From Ornithodoros turicata (Eukaryota > Arthropoda > Arachnida > Ixodida > Argasidae): DNA of 64,000 nt. The stretch covers positions 2,113,001-2,177,000 of the forward strand of contig NC_088201.1 in NCBI RefSeq assembly GCF_037126465.1. The letters run 5' to 3'. Each line of letters opens with the position of its first letter. The first letter of the stretch is position 1. The translations under genes were made by a program, and so were the position numbers. The notes under the pieces were generated by a model. The model was not told where the DNA came from, did no database searches, and saw only the letters and a program-made list of their open reading frames with translations. Positions 43,901 through 56,683 of this stretch are shown piece by piece.

Positions 43901-46900
43901 CCAGTGTGAAATCATTGTGATCGAGGTCACTCTTATGGAGCGTATCGTTTACTCTTCCTTTCGGAAGTCTAAATGTTACACTGCCGTCATCCAGGGGTGT
44001 GCCATAACTCTTTAATGCCTCTGTGGGGTTACTTATAAAGAAAAATAGACTAATACAACCCCTTTGCCAGTGTGAAATCATTGTGACCGAGATCACTCTT
44101 AGCGTATCGTTTACTCTTCCTTTCGGAAGTCTAAATGTTACACTGCCGTCATCCAGGGGTGTGACATAACTCTTTAATGCCTCTGTGGGGTTACTTATAA
44201 AGAAAAATAGACTAATACAACCCTTTTGCCAGTGTGAAATCATTGTGACCGAGATCACTCTTATGGAGCGTATCGTTTACGCTTCCTTTCGGAAGTCTAA
44301 ATGTTACACTGCCGTCATCCAGGGGTGTGACATAACTCCTTACTGCCTCTGTGGGGTTACTTATAAAGAAAAATAGGCTAATACAACCCCTTTGCCAGTG
44401 TGAAATCATAGTGACCGAGGTCACTCTTATGGAGCGTATCGTTTACTCTTCCTTTCGGAAGTCTAAATGTTACACTGCCGTCGTCCAGGGGTGTGATATA
44501 ACTCTTTAATGCCTCTGTGGGGTTACTTATAAAGAAAAATAGACTAATACAACCCCTTTGCCAGTCTGAAATCATTGTGACCGAGGTCACTCTTATGGAG
44601 CGTATCGTTTACGCTTCCTTTCGGAAGTCTAAATGTTACACTACCGTCGTCCAGGGGTGTGACATAACTCTTTAATGCCTCTGTGGGGTTACTTATAAAG
44701 AAAAATAGACTAATACAACCCCTTTGCCAGTGTGAAATCATTGTGACCGAGGTCACTCTTATGGAGCGCATCGTTTACTCTTCTTTTCGGAAGTCTAAAT
44801 GTTACACTGCCGTCGTCCAGGGGTGTGACATAACTCTTTAATGCCTCTGTGGGGATACTTATAAAGAAAAATAGACTAATACAACCCTTTTGCCAGTGTG
44901 AAATCATTGTGACCGAGATCACTCTTATGGAGCGTATCGTTTACGCTTCCTTTCGGAAGTCTAAATGTTACACTGCCGTCATCCAGGGGTGTGACATAAC
45001 TCTTTAATGCCTCTGTGGGGTTACTTATTAAGAAAAATAGACTAATACAACCCCTTTGCCAGTGTGAAATCATTGTGACCGAGGTCACTCTTATGGAGCG
45101 TATCGTTTACTCTTCTTTTCGGAAGTCTAAATGTTACACTGCCGTCGTCCAGGGGTGTGACATAACTCTTTAATGCCTCTGTGGGGATACTTGTAAAAAA
45201 AAGACTAATACAACCCTTTTGCCAGTGTGAAATCATTGTGACCGAGATCACTCTTAGCGTATCGTTTACTCTTCCTTTCGGAAGTCTAAATGTTACACTG
45301 CCGTCATCCAGGGGTGTGACATAACTCTTTAATGCCTCTGTGGGGTTACTTATAAAGAAAAATAGACTAATACAACCCCTTTGCCAGTGTGAAATCATTG
45401 TGACCGAGATCACTCTTATGGAGCGTATCGTTTACTCTTCTTTTCGGAAGTCTAAATGCTACACTGTCGTCATCCAGGGGTGTGACATAACTCTTTAATG
45501 CCTCTGTGGGGTTACTTATAAAGAAAAATAGACTAATACAACCCCTTTGCCAGTGTGAAATCATTGTGACCGAGATCACTCTTATGGAGCGTATCGTTTA
45601 CTCTTCCTTTCGGAAGTCTAAATGTTACACTGCCGTCGTCCAGGGGTGTGACATAACTCTTTAATGCCTCTGTGGGGATACTTATCAAGAAAAATAGACT
45701 AATACAACCCTTTTGCCAGTGTGAAATCATTGTGACCGAGATCACTCTTATGGAGCGTATCGTTTACTCTTCTTTTCGGAAGTCTAAATGTTACACTGCC
45801 GTCGTCCAGGGGTGTGACATAACTCTTTAATGCCTCTGTGGGGATACTTATAAAGAAAAATAGACTAATACAACCCTTTTGCCAGTGTGAAATCATTGTG
45901 ACCGAGATCACTCTTATGGAGCGTATCGTTTACGCTTCCTTTCGGAAGTCTAAATGTTACACTGCCGTCATCCAGGGGTGTGACATAACTCCTTACTGCC
46001 TCTGTGGGGTTACTTATAAAGAAAAATAGGCTAATACAACCCCTTTGCCAGTGTGAAATCATAGTGACCGAGGTCACTCTTATGGAGCGTATCGTTTACT
46101 CTTCCTTTCGGAAGTCTAAATGTTACACTGCCGTCGTCCAGGGGTGTGACATAACTCTTTAATGCCTCTGTGGGGTTACTTATAAAGAAAAATAGACTAA
46201 TACAACCCCTTTGCCAGTGTGAAATCATTGTGATCGAGGTCACTCTTATGGAGCGTATCGTTTACTCTTCTTTTCGGAAGTCTAAATGTTACACTGCCGT
46301 CGTCCAGGGGTGTGACATAACTCTTTAATGCCTCTGTGGGGATACTTGTAAAAAAAAGACTAATACAACCCTTTTGCCAGTGTGAAATCATTGTGACCGA
46401 GATCACTCTTAGCGTATCGTTTACTCTTCCTTTCGGAAGTCTAAATGTTACACTGCCGTCATCCAGGGGTGTGACATAACTCTTTAATGCCTCTGTGGGG
46501 TTACTTATAAAGAAAAATAGACTAATACAACCCCTTTGCCAGTGTGAAATCATTGTGACCGAGACCACTCTTATGGAGCGTATCGTTTACTCTTCCTTTC
46601 GGAAGTCTAAATGTTACACTGCCGTCATCCAGGGGTGTGCCATAACTCTTTAATGCCTCTGTGGGGTTACTTATAAAGAAAAATAGACTAATACAACCCC
46701 TTTGCCAGTGTGAAATCATTGTGACCGAGATCACTCTTAGCGTATCGTTTACTCTTCCTTTCGGAAGTCTAAATGTTACACTGCCGTCATCCAGGGGTGT
46801 GACATAACTCTTTAATGCCTCTGTGGGGTTACTTATAAAGAAAAATAGACTAATACAACCCTTTTGCCAGTGTGAAATCATTGTGACCGAGATCACTCTT

Positions 46901-49136
46901 ATGGAGCGTATCGTTTACGCTTCCTTTCGGAAGTCTAAATGTTACACTGCCGTCATCCAGGGGTGTGACATAACTCCTTACTGCCTCTGTGGGGTTACTT
47001 ATAAAGAAAAATAGGCTAATACAACCCCTTTGCCAGTGTGAAATCATAGTGACCGAGGTCACTCTTATGGAGCGTATCGTTTACTCTTCCTTTCGGAAGT
47101 CTAAATGTTACACTGCCGTCGTCCAGGGGTGTGACATAACTCTTTAATGCCTCTGTGGGGTTACTTATAAAGAAAAATAGACTAATACAACCCCTTTGCC
47201 AGTGTGAAATCATTGTGATCGAGGTCACTCTTATGGAGCGTATCGTTTACTCTTCTTTTCGGAAGTCTAAATGTTACACTGCCGTCGTCCAGGGGTGTGA
47301 CATAACTCTTTAATGCCTCTGTGGGGATACTTGTAAAAAAAAGACTAATACAACCCTTTTGCCAGTGTGAAATCATTGTGACCGAGATCACTCTTAGCGT
47401 ATCGTTTACTCTTCCTTTCGGAAGTCTAAATGTTACACTGCCGTCATCCAGGGGTGTGACATAACTCTTTAATGCCTCTGTGGGGTTACTTATAAAGAAA
47501 AATAGACTAATACAACCCCTTTGCCAGTGTGAAATCATTGTGACCGAGACCACTCTTATGGAGCGTATCGTTTACTCTTCCTTTCGGAAGTCTAAATGTT
47601 ACACTGCCGTCATCCAGGGGTGTGCCATAACTCTTTAATGCCTCTGTGGGGTTACTTATAAAGAAAAATAGACTAATACAACCCCTTTGCCAGTGTGAAA
47701 TCATTGTGACCGAGATCACTCTTAGCGTATCGTTTACTCTTCCTTTCGGAAGTCTAAATGTTACACTGCCGTCATCCAGGGGTGTGACATAACTCTTTAA
47801 TGCCTCTGTGGGGTTACTTATAAAGAAAAATAGACTAATACAACCCCTTTGCCAGTGTGAAATCATTGTGACCGAGACCACTCTTATGGAGCGTATCGTT
47901 TACTCTTCCTTTCGGAAGTCTAAATGTTACACTGCCGTCATCCAGGGGTGTGACATAACTCTTTAATGCCTCTGTGGGGTTACTTATAAAGAAAAATAGA
48001 CTAATACAACCCCTTTGCCAGTGTGAAATCATTGTGACCGAGACCACTCTTATGGAGCGTATCGTTTACTCTTCCTTTCGGAAGTCTAAATGTTACACTG
48101 CCGTCGTCCAGGGGTGTGACATAACTCTTTAATGCCTCTGTGGGGATACTTGTAAAAAAAGACTAATACAACCCTTTTGCCAGTGTGAAATCATTGTGAC
48201 CGAGATCACTCTTAGCGTATCGTTTACTCTTCCTTTCGGAAGTCTAAATGTTACACTGCCGTCATCCAGGGGTGTGACATAACTCTTTAATGCCTCTGTG
48301 GGGTTACTTATAAAGAAAAAGAGACTAATACAACCCCTTTGCCAGTATGAAATCATTGTGACCGAGACCACTCTTATGGAGCGTATCGTTTACTCTTCCT
48401 TTCGGAAGTCTAAATGTTACACTGCCGTCATCCAGGGGTGTGACATAACTCTTTAATGCCTCTGTGGGGTTACTTATAAAGAAAAATAGACTAATACAAC
48501 CCCTTTGCCAGTGTGAAATCATTGTGACCGAGACCACTCTTATGGAGCGTATCGTTTACTCTTCCTTTCGGAAGTCTAAATGTTACACTGCCGTCATCCA
48601 GGGGTGTGACATAACTCTTTAATGCCTCTGTGGGGTTACTTATAAAGAAAAATAGACTAATACAACCCCTTTGCCAGTGTGAAATCATTGTGACCGAGAC
48701 CACTCTTATGGAGCGTATCGTTTACTCTTCCTTTCGGAAGTCTAAATGTTACACTGCCGTCATCCAGGGGTGTGACATAACTCTTTAATGCCTCTGTGGG
48801 GTTACTTATAAAGAAAAATAGACTAATACAACCCCTTTGCCAGTGTGAAATCATTGTGACCGAGACCACTCTTATGGAGCGTATCGTTTACTCTTCTTTT
48901 CGGAAGTCTAAATGTTACACTGCCGTCGTCCAGGGGTGTGACATAACTCTTTAATGCCTCTGTGGGGTTACTTATAAAGAAAAATAGACTAATACGACCC
49001 CTTTGCCAGTGTGAAATCATTGTGACCGAGATCACTCTTATGGAGCGTATCGTTTACTCTTCCTTTCGGAAGTCTAAATGTTACACTGTCGTCATCCAGG
49101 GGTGTGACATAACTCTTTAATAGTGGGGTTACTTAG
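40905..49136. repeat. 166-bp satellite array (about 50 units) with higher-order structure
   Basis: Every unit has AATAGACTAATACAACCC, CAGTGTGAAATCATTGTGAC, GAGCGTATCGTTTAC, TTTCGGAAGTCTAAATG and CAGGGGTGTGACATAACTC in order. The standard period is 166 bp; a short variant lacks TATGGA after CACTCT or carries TTGTAAAAAAAAG. A block at about 41161-43960 recurs at about 44459-47258, offset by 3298 bp, with no difference at any point compared. Smaller blocks recur at 985 and 660 bp. The last 2 kb are near-identical units with GACCGAGACCACTC. Since 166 is not a multiple of three, the 70-residue frames in each unit are by-products, not genes. Confidence 0.97.
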
Positions 49137-49387
49137 CAAGGGTGCCTGCCTTCCACGTTGTCTGACGTCATCCTCGGCGTAGCCGAAGTGAGACAAACAA
49201 TCACTAGTACTCACAAAGTACACACGTCGCGTTTGCGTATATGCTAGAGCGGTATTGAGGTAAAGTAAGAACACGATCGGTGTACAACCACCCATAAGCC
49301 GCCACTACAGATAAATACAAGTGACAAGAACCCAGCATTCAGCATGGTATGGCAACAATATAGTATTGCTACCACCGTCATATCAGA
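49137..49387. other. Unassigned sequence at the right satellite edge
   Basis: The last unit is truncated (CTCTTTAATAGTGGGGTTAC). No feature is recognised beyond it. Confidence 0.4.
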
Positions 49388-49433
49388 TGTTTTTTTTTGG
49401 GGGGGTGGGGGTGGGTGGGGTGGGGGGGGGGGT
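49388..49433 (+). repeat. G-rich tract
   Basis: A T-run followed by GGGGGGGTGGGGGTGGGTGG and further G runs: more than four G-tracts in 46 bases, so G-quadruplex formation is possible. Confidence 0.8.
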
Positions 49434-49439
49434 AACGAC

Positions 49440-52242
49440 TGAATCGGCTCGCCGTTGTGTCCCACGCAGAAGTGGGCATTGTCACGACTATAGCAAAGAA
49501 ACAAAACAAAAACACGGATGGAAGATGAAGGGTGGAGATGCGTATCGAAACAGCGGTTTTCGAAGTTTCTTTCCAGCTGTTACCAGGGCTGGACAGAATG
49601 TATATTACGGAAAAAGGCCAATTTCGGAGTTCAATTAAGAAAATCCTATTTCTTGCGACAGAAAATTGACCGAACTGGTCGAAAGTCTGCCGCTTCAAGA
49701 CTTTTTCATCGAGTATGTTTTTGACACGTTAGGTGAAACACCCTGTATAATCTATGTGTATCTGGAAATAATCTGCCGCTCACGTTCTTCGTTTTTGTGC
49801 TTATGCCGCGGACCAACTGTGTCCAAAGGAGAGACTTAATTGAGATGGGTGTAGGAAAACTCCCAGTGATGACCACTTCGTCGGTCAGCTCTTCCCACAT
49901 GCGTTTCTTGAGGCGGCGCCAGTGACATCTTCTTACCAATTCCCTTCATATATTTTATGAACCTCAAGCTGCACAAACTAAACTTCTTATTTCACTTATT
50001 TATATTTGCTCGTTAGAATACATCCACCGATTCATACTGTGCATTTAGGGCAGTCAGTGGCGTCCCTTATCCGTGCCAAAAAATTATTTTAGTAATAACA
50101 AGTAATGCTAATACGTCGCAGATAACTGTGAAATTGTATAAGCTTAACATAATCTCGCGCTGCCACGGTCACTTCGTCTGATCGTCCTGCCATCACTTCG
50201 TGTCATCGCTGGTTCGACTGGCCTTGGCGAGGGATCTCGAAATAATGTACACAGCACGTGGCTCTGGAAAAATGTTCCTGGGATGCATCATGTTGAGGGA
50301 TCCAGGGTATTTGCTCGCCGGAGAATTGCTTGAATATATTTCCGTTTCTGCTGCTGATATATCCGGAAAAGATGTTTCGTAGGATTCCGTCGATAACGGC
50401 CGCAGATATATACGCTACATATAATTTAATAATCCGGGACTTGGCGGGACAATACGTGATCGAGGATCTCTGCCATCAATGTTACGTAATATCTATTTCA
50501 CGTGCACTTGAAATATTTTCAAAGGTTGTCAAAGGAACACCGGTTGGCGACCAAGTATCAGGCACGTCCTTCCGCTTTGGTTCACACGGTATTCAGGCGA
50601 ATTCAGGAAAGCGGCGTCCGGAATCCGGATGGACCTACGCTGGAATGTCCTGATAGTGTCTGCACAGTGCCCGAATCACCCGGATAGTGGCAGTATTCAG
50701 GTCTGATTCAGGAAGTTCTATGGATGCAAGTTTACGCAAACCACAGAATGAATGAAAACGAATAAGACTTCAGTGTGTCCATGTGTGTTGGTCACCGGCA
50801 GGTGTCTCGCTTCTTCTGTCGTTCCTTCTCTGCATCTTTATTATGCTGTGCCACGTCTTTCATTCTGATGATTGATTTATCCAGGTCCCCCCTACAGTCC
50901 TCAGCACCACCCTAAATGGACCCTGGACAAACCACTGCCGACGATGCAAGCAGAAAGGCTTTAAAATGTAACTTTGTAAGAAGTGTTTGTATACGGACAA
51001 GAACGAAGCGCGTTTGCACGGTGGCCCTCCGGCCGCGTCGTGAACGCTGAGGCGGCGCCGCTTTTTGAAACGTTTGCGTGACGCAGTTGAGTTTCATTAT
51101 ATAGAGCCGCGTATGTCACGTGTTTCGTAGATTGACAACATTTTATAGCGCCACGCATATAGCCTCTCTCGCGCACACACGGAAAAATTATTCTGGAAAA
51201 CACAACGATTTTATCCGCCGATTTTCGTTACTTACTCTCAAAAATATGTAGTAGTATTTTTTGCTTAAAAAGCAAATAGAGTAGAGGCGGCCTTCTGGGA
51301 TTTGTGCAGTACGTAGCGATACACGCATGCGAAGGCAAACATGTTATGCGCGGTGGAAAATGTCGTTGTTGACATTCCCCAGGCACACAACTTTCGTTGA
51401 TTTTGTTACCGGTGCTTTTAGCTTCCACAGCAAAAGCGTATCTTGGCGTGCCTCTCGAGATAACTTTTTGTGTTGACATTTTAATGCCAGGTTTAAAGCA
51501 CGATCAAGTAATCCTTGGGTTCCATGGGAACGCTCGGTCACATTCACGTTACGTTCGTGGTCTTAAGTTGTGTCCAAGCAACCACAGGGTTCGAACCTGC
51601 AATCTCGGGTTGAGACGTTGCTATTCGTTGCTTGTTCTAAATGAGAGATCTGATTTTGAGAGTATTCCAATGGAAGTCACGTGTACCGATAATCGATGTT
51701 TAATCTAGTCGCGATACGTGTCTGGTTCGCCGCTCGATGAGGTATACGGACCGCGTGACTTGGCGACAGAACCACTTTGTGTCGAATTTTCGCAGGACGC
51801 CATAGTGTGGTGGTCTTTTTTTTTTTTCGGCGCAGCTTTCGAGTTCATCTAGTGTTTGTTCGGATGGTGATTGCAAACCTTCAAAGTGCTATATTGCATA
51901 CTATACGTTTAAGCGCATATGCTCATCAACTCCGCGAGGGATCTCGTCATCGTGAGAAAGTTTTGCAGTGCGGTGGCGTCGATCCCCTTCCCAAAGACAC
52001 TTGGTCATTGTCGTTTTCACGTTTTCTTTTACGGTTGCTGCGTTGAAAAATCGCGCAGTTGATCATCTTTGAATGCTGCGCAAAGTGGGAGGAGCTTCGC
52101 GCGTGCGACGTCACTACGTGACGTAGGTGTCTTAACCAATGCGTTTCAAGCTTCTACAGTCAAGCTCGTTCAAGTTTTAGATGTCTATCGTATTTCCTGG
52201 GCTGATCATTTCGCTTTTCCCATCCACTTCAATTGTGAACCG
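49440..52242. other. Unassigned sequence
   Basis: Several short open frames, none with a recognised domain. GGGTTCGAACCTGC near 51588 is a lone B-box-like sequence. No gene is supported. Confidence 0.35.
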
Positions 52243-52402
52243 TATACCCTCGTCACACGGGCAGCGCTAAGCGCGGTTCCACGTAATTGCGGTTTTGCAC
52301 ACGGCCGACCAAGCGGAGGTTACGCCGCTAACCGAGCTTGGCTACCTTGGTTTCGCGAGGAAATGGCCTTAACCGCGGTTAGCGCTGCCGTGTGACATTA
52401 TA
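52243..52402. mobile_element. 160-bp MITE with GTCACACGGGCAGCGCTAA ends
   Basis: The left CGTCACACGGGCAGCGCTAA is inverted at the right as TTAGCGCTGCCGTGTGAC, each continuing into CGCGGTT/AACCGCGG. The ACACGGGCA core is similar to the ends at 32241-32688 and 37952-38784. Confidence 0.8.
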
Positions 52403-52799
52403 TTTAATGATTGTTACGGTTTTAAATAGCATTATGCCCTTTTCTTTTCATGACATACAGCGTAATCACAATATATCTGTGTCTCTGGATATACCCGTTG
52501 TCTGTGTCACAATCACATGGTCACTGCTAACATGTCACAAACTGCCGCGTGACAACAACAAACCGTGGTTATGTGATTTTACGACACGACGTATAGCCAT
52601 CCTGAAAAGGTCCATAACATCTTCCCATCCATCATATCCGTAAAAAAGCTGCTCGCGTCATTGCTTACTCGATGAGAATGTAACATGCATTGTCAAACCT
52701 ACTGGACCGGCTGTCTACCCTAGGGTCACGTGGTACAATCCTGTCACGTGACCTCCTACTCTGCAGTAGGTTTATAGGAACGCACCCAGCATTGCTCAC

Positions 52800-53135
52800 A
52801 AAACACTGCATCTGCAGCGTAATCTCAACGTTGCAGCAGTACACTGTATCAATGTGTCTACACTGTATTTCAAAGGATGGATAGAGCTGATTGTGATTCT
52901 GTAGCGAGTGCAATGTTGCACATGGTACACTGAGGAAACGTCGCATTTACAATGAGTACTAGAGATGTTACCCCTAGGGCGACATCTGAAACATTGCAGC
53001 AACATTGAAACACAAATATTGCTGCAATGTTGCACTTTTTGCATGTCACATTGCCGAGGCAACATTACAGTTAGATTGCTGGTGCAATGCTATCGAAGCA
53101 ATATCGTAACAATGCTATGGCAACAACAGCTCTTC
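52800..53135. repeat. Region of dispersed GCAACATTG/CAATGTTGC motifs
   Basis: GCAACATTG or its inverse (and close variants such as TGCAATGTTGCA) occurs many times in both orientations between about 52800 and 53130. This suggests a diverged inverted-repeat element. Clear ends were not found. Confidence 0.45.
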
Positions 53136-53929
53136 AATGGAAACTGAAAAAAAAAAAAAGTAGGTGGCCGAAATCGCTGTGCAGATTGTCATTGAAAGGC
53201 GATGGCATTTATGAGCTCATCCCGGGCATTCTCCGACGATGGACAGTAGAGGCATGTGGAGACGGACGTACTATCTGGCAACCACTAGCTTGTCTATGCC
53301 CCTGACGAAGACACAATATATAATACTTCCCGTACGGGTTGTGGGAATTTTATCGTCACTGGTTATATAGATGCAAATCGTAGACTTCCTTCATCAAGTC
53401 CGCGAACCAGTTGTTCTGTGGCTTCTTTATGTCCGTAGTGAAGTCTCTCATGACAGTCATGGGCATGTTGTGTTCCTTCAAGATTTCTGCGAAGGTGATG
53501 CTTACAGAGTAATGGAAGAGCTTGGCTAGAAGGAACCGCTTGATATTGCCTTCAGAGGACCAGCCCGATGAAATTGGGGGCATCGTTGTGTCCACTGACT
53601 GGGGATGTGTCTTCGACTTCCATTCCTATTGTCTGTTGAAATAGTCGTTGACTATGCCAGGTGGTGCTTGCATGACGTCAGAACAGACCTGCGGTATTTC
53701 AAGCGCTTCGACACGTATGTCTCTTCTATCATGTTGGCTTCCGAGCCACACCTAGACTCTTTGGCACTTGTGATGGCCCTTTGCCGAATATTCTTTGCCG
53801 AACGTGAATATGTTAAGACTCTCCTCTCCCAGCACTCTCAATCGCAGCTTCTCCGATACGTTGACTTCCTCCCTCTATTATCATTCGGACGAGCAGTCTG
53901 TGTCTTACGCCTTCAGCTCGTGCAGTCTG

Positions 53930-54318
53930 TACACTCTAAATAATTTTACACCTTAAAGGGTGTAAAAGAACATGTGCATGGCGCGCACCTTTTAAGGTGT
54001 AACGGAACACCCTCAAGACATCAAGGGTGTAATTGTGTGGAAGGGTGTAATGGGGGGGGGGGGGGGGTAACCTGCAAACCATAGAAGAGGCAGCTGGAAA
54101 TTACCACAGGGGGGAATATGCTTATTAAGAAAAAAAGAAAGGAAAGTTGAAATTACAGCTTCATTGCGAAAGTATACTGTTTCTAGTTTTTACAAAAGGC
54201 GCATACTTTGGAGTGTCATTGTGGCTATTGGCCACAAGTTCTAGGGTGTAAAATAGGTGTAATACATGAGAATACACCAATTTTACACCTATAAAGGTGT
54301 GAAAATATTTAGAGTGTA
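53930..54318. mobile_element. TA-flanked MITE, copy 2, inserted in the Pao protease region
   Basis: TACACTCTAAATAATTTTAC at the left and the inverse AAAATATTTAGAGTGTA at the right are followed inward by ACACCTTAAAGGGTGT / ACACCTATAAAGGTGT. The family is the same as 30552-31154. A poly-G run sits near 54051-54067. Pao-like coding flanks it on both sides. Confidence 0.85.
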
Positions 54319-55520
54319 GAAGAATTTCTTGACGACTGCGCTGCCCGTTGTCCGTTACCTTCAGTGATGACTGTATAACGTCGTCAACCCCTCTGATCCA
54401 GTTACCGTCTTGCGAGCTGTCTGGTTGTAGTAACACATAGACGTTGCATGCTTCCCAGCGCAGTTAGCGTATTTCAGCCACCTTGAGGTGTGTACACTTG
54501 ACAGCATCGATTTTCCTTTCTCAGAAGGTATCTTCTTTCTTCAATAGTCATTGCTGCCTCGCACTCTTCTGACGTGTGACCGTCCGCACGGCAGGATCTA
54601 CACTTCGGTTCGACTGTACGCTGTGTACTTAATGCGAGGACAGCCGCTGATGACTGCAGACGGCGATGAGACACTGACGTGAGATTCGGACATTTTGATC
54701 ACTTCCGTAGCTATACTGCTGTCCCCTCTCGCGGCGTTCTATACTTCACGTTTCAATAAGTCGATAAACACCCGTAGTTCGTCTTCTGCATCCTTTGGGT
54801 CTGCAGCACGCTTGCGGTTATATTCCAGGTTTAATCCCGGTGGCGCTATTCTCCTGAGCGCGCCCAACTCCTAAGGCTTCGTACTCCTGTCTGAAGCTCG
54901 TCGTATAACGTTCGTAATTTTCCTACGTCGTTTGAGTCGCGTACAGGTTTGAGATGAAGTAGACAGGACATATATGCTCATCAATAACGAGTTCCTTACT
55001 GCCGAATTTCTGTCTCAGGATGTCATGGCAATGCAATAGTTGTCCGCAGTTATACTTTGAGTCCCTCGATTGCTACTGTCGCTTTATCTTCGAGGTAGCT
55101 CTTGAGGTGCTTAAAACTTATCACTGTTTGACAAAGCGGTGTTTTTATGAATCGTCGAATCCAACTGATTCCAAAATGTCTGCCATGCTCGGATCTCTCC
55201 ACTGTACTTCGCCATCTCTATAGTTTGGGCAGCTTCACTGATAGATGCTTGATCTGAAGTAGCGGTAGATCCCGATGCTGTTGTCATTGCCATTCGGCTC
55301 ATCGCAGTTCCTCTATAGCATTCAGTTTTCGAGTAACTTTTGTTTTCGCTACGCTGATTCTCTCTTTATACGTCTCCGAAGTTTCCAACTCTGCTTCTAA
55401 AGCGTCAACTTCTTCTGACTTCTGGAGGGTTACGTCCTTAAGCATCAGAATCTTCTTCCAGAAGTTTTTCTTCCGTCTCACCGAAAGATATGAACTCCGT
55501 GGTCAGCAGGCTGATCTCAT

Positions 55521-55748
55521 ATTCACCAGCTCATTGGTGGTAGCCAATGGCGTGCTGAAGACTGTGAGGTGGTAGGTTCGAATCCTACCACCGGCTGTGC
55601 TGTCCGAGGTTTTCCCAAGACTTTCCAGACGAAGTCGGCCCAGGACGCATACTACCCCCCCCCCCACTCATTCCTGCTGTCCTCTCTCTATCTGTCGACA
55701 TCTGGACGTCGCTCATAGCTACAGTTGCTTCGCGGCGCTAACACAGAA

Positions 55749-55779
<31 letters not shown>

Positions 55780-55780
55780 A
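55521..55780 (+). mobile_element. tRNA-derived SINE with 9-bp TSD, inserted in Pao gag
   Basis: B box GGTTCGAATCCTACC, then CCGGCTGTGCTGTCCGAGG, GTCGGCCCAGGACGCATAC and a 3' end CGCTCATAGCTACAGTTGC followed by (AATA)n. TGATCTCAT flanks it at 55512-55520 and 55781-55789. It shares its core with the SINE at 59062-59325 but its 3' end with the SINE at 36746-37018. Confidence 0.93.
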
Positions 55781-55965
55781 TGATCTCATTGATGATCCTC
55801 GTTGTAGAGGCTCGCACCACGGATCGTTGCCTCTTCAGCCGGTCGAGGCTTGCCATGGAACTCATGATAGCTCGTCCTTCTCCAGAGTCCATGGACATCG
55901 TTGATTGTCTAGCGTTCTAGCTCAGCAGCTCCAGTGGGCTCCGTCCAGGGTTTCTATATATCTTA

Positions 55966-56683
55966 CTGAAGGAAGCTTCGCTGGTAGAGACTACACGCTG
56001 ACATCATCATCTTCAGCCAGGAGGGCGATTAGCACACGCTGACATGTCGTCGCTGTTCCAAAAACGGAACGAGCATTCTCCCTCGTGCCCCCTTTTATTT
56101 TTACTTCATGGGCACACCCTTCAGACGACAAAGAAAAATTCACAATCCCAGACGAAAACATAAACCTCAAGGTTTCAACATCCAGTTTCAAGTGTCAATG
56201 TCGACTGCGTGTTGTGAACCGGAAGAAGCGTTCTGCTGGATGACACCATGTGTTCGTGATTTAAGTATAAATTACGCGATTTCTATGCGTGTGTTCTTGA
56301 AGGGCTAACTCGTTCCCCGATCCACTCAAACCGTGGCATTTCGTTTGTAGTCCAAATATTATTATCGAAAACGTGACATTTTTCTACAAAAAATAGATGC
56401 CGACCCACCGAATTTGAGCAAAAATAGCGAAAAGCAGAAACCTTTAATATAGCCAGCTTTGTGATGTCAAATATGACGCGTTATTAAGTGAAGTAGTATT
56501 TCTTAGAATGAAGGTGAAATGGTTATTTTTTTCGTGCAGAATCACGAGCAACCAAGTTAAGCGTTGTGCAGAAAAGGTGCGCTTGGCCTCACTTGCGCAA
56601 CTGGTACTCAGTAGGTTCGCAGGCGCAGTGAGCTTGCCCTCAAGTGATCTGAATAGCCCGTTTTTGGTTGGAAAAGCCAGCCG
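55966..56683. other. Unassigned sequence
   Basis: It may include the 5' long terminal repeat or leader of the Pao element. No matching direct repeat was found. Confidence 0.35.

Larger units (their letters stand above)
53350..55965 (-). pseudogene. BEL/Pao retrotransposon gag and protease relic, interrupted twice
   Basis: On the minus strand, 55965-55790 is the gag start (ASLDRLKRQRSVVRASTTRI). A SINE (55521-55780) interrupts, and gag resumes with LLTTEFISFGETEE and a coiled-coil-like ELETSETYKERISV. The conserved gag block at 55200-55111 includes YSGEIRAWQTFWNQLDSTIH. A CCHC-like zinc knuckle at 54610-54550 (CRSCRADGHTSEEC) precedes ERRYLLRKENRCC. The A17-type protease region (IIEGGSQR) lies just beyond the MITE at 53930-54318. 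Frames are broken throughout. Reverse transcriptase is not visible. The frame at 53595-53356 is less certain as Pao. Confidence 0.85.

Noticed and set aside
40890..49040. Dozens of open frames of 63-124 residues on both strands of the satellite
   Set aside because: They repeat every 166 bp, a period not divisible by three, and each ends at the unit boundary. They are by-products of the satellite.
40905..49136. CENP-B box in the satellite
   Set aside because: TTTCGGAAGTCTAAA only superficially resembles the TTCG..GGAA core and lacks the required spacing and GGGA.
40905..49136. CRISPR array
   Set aside because: Units are contiguous with no unique spacers, and the genome is eukaryotic.
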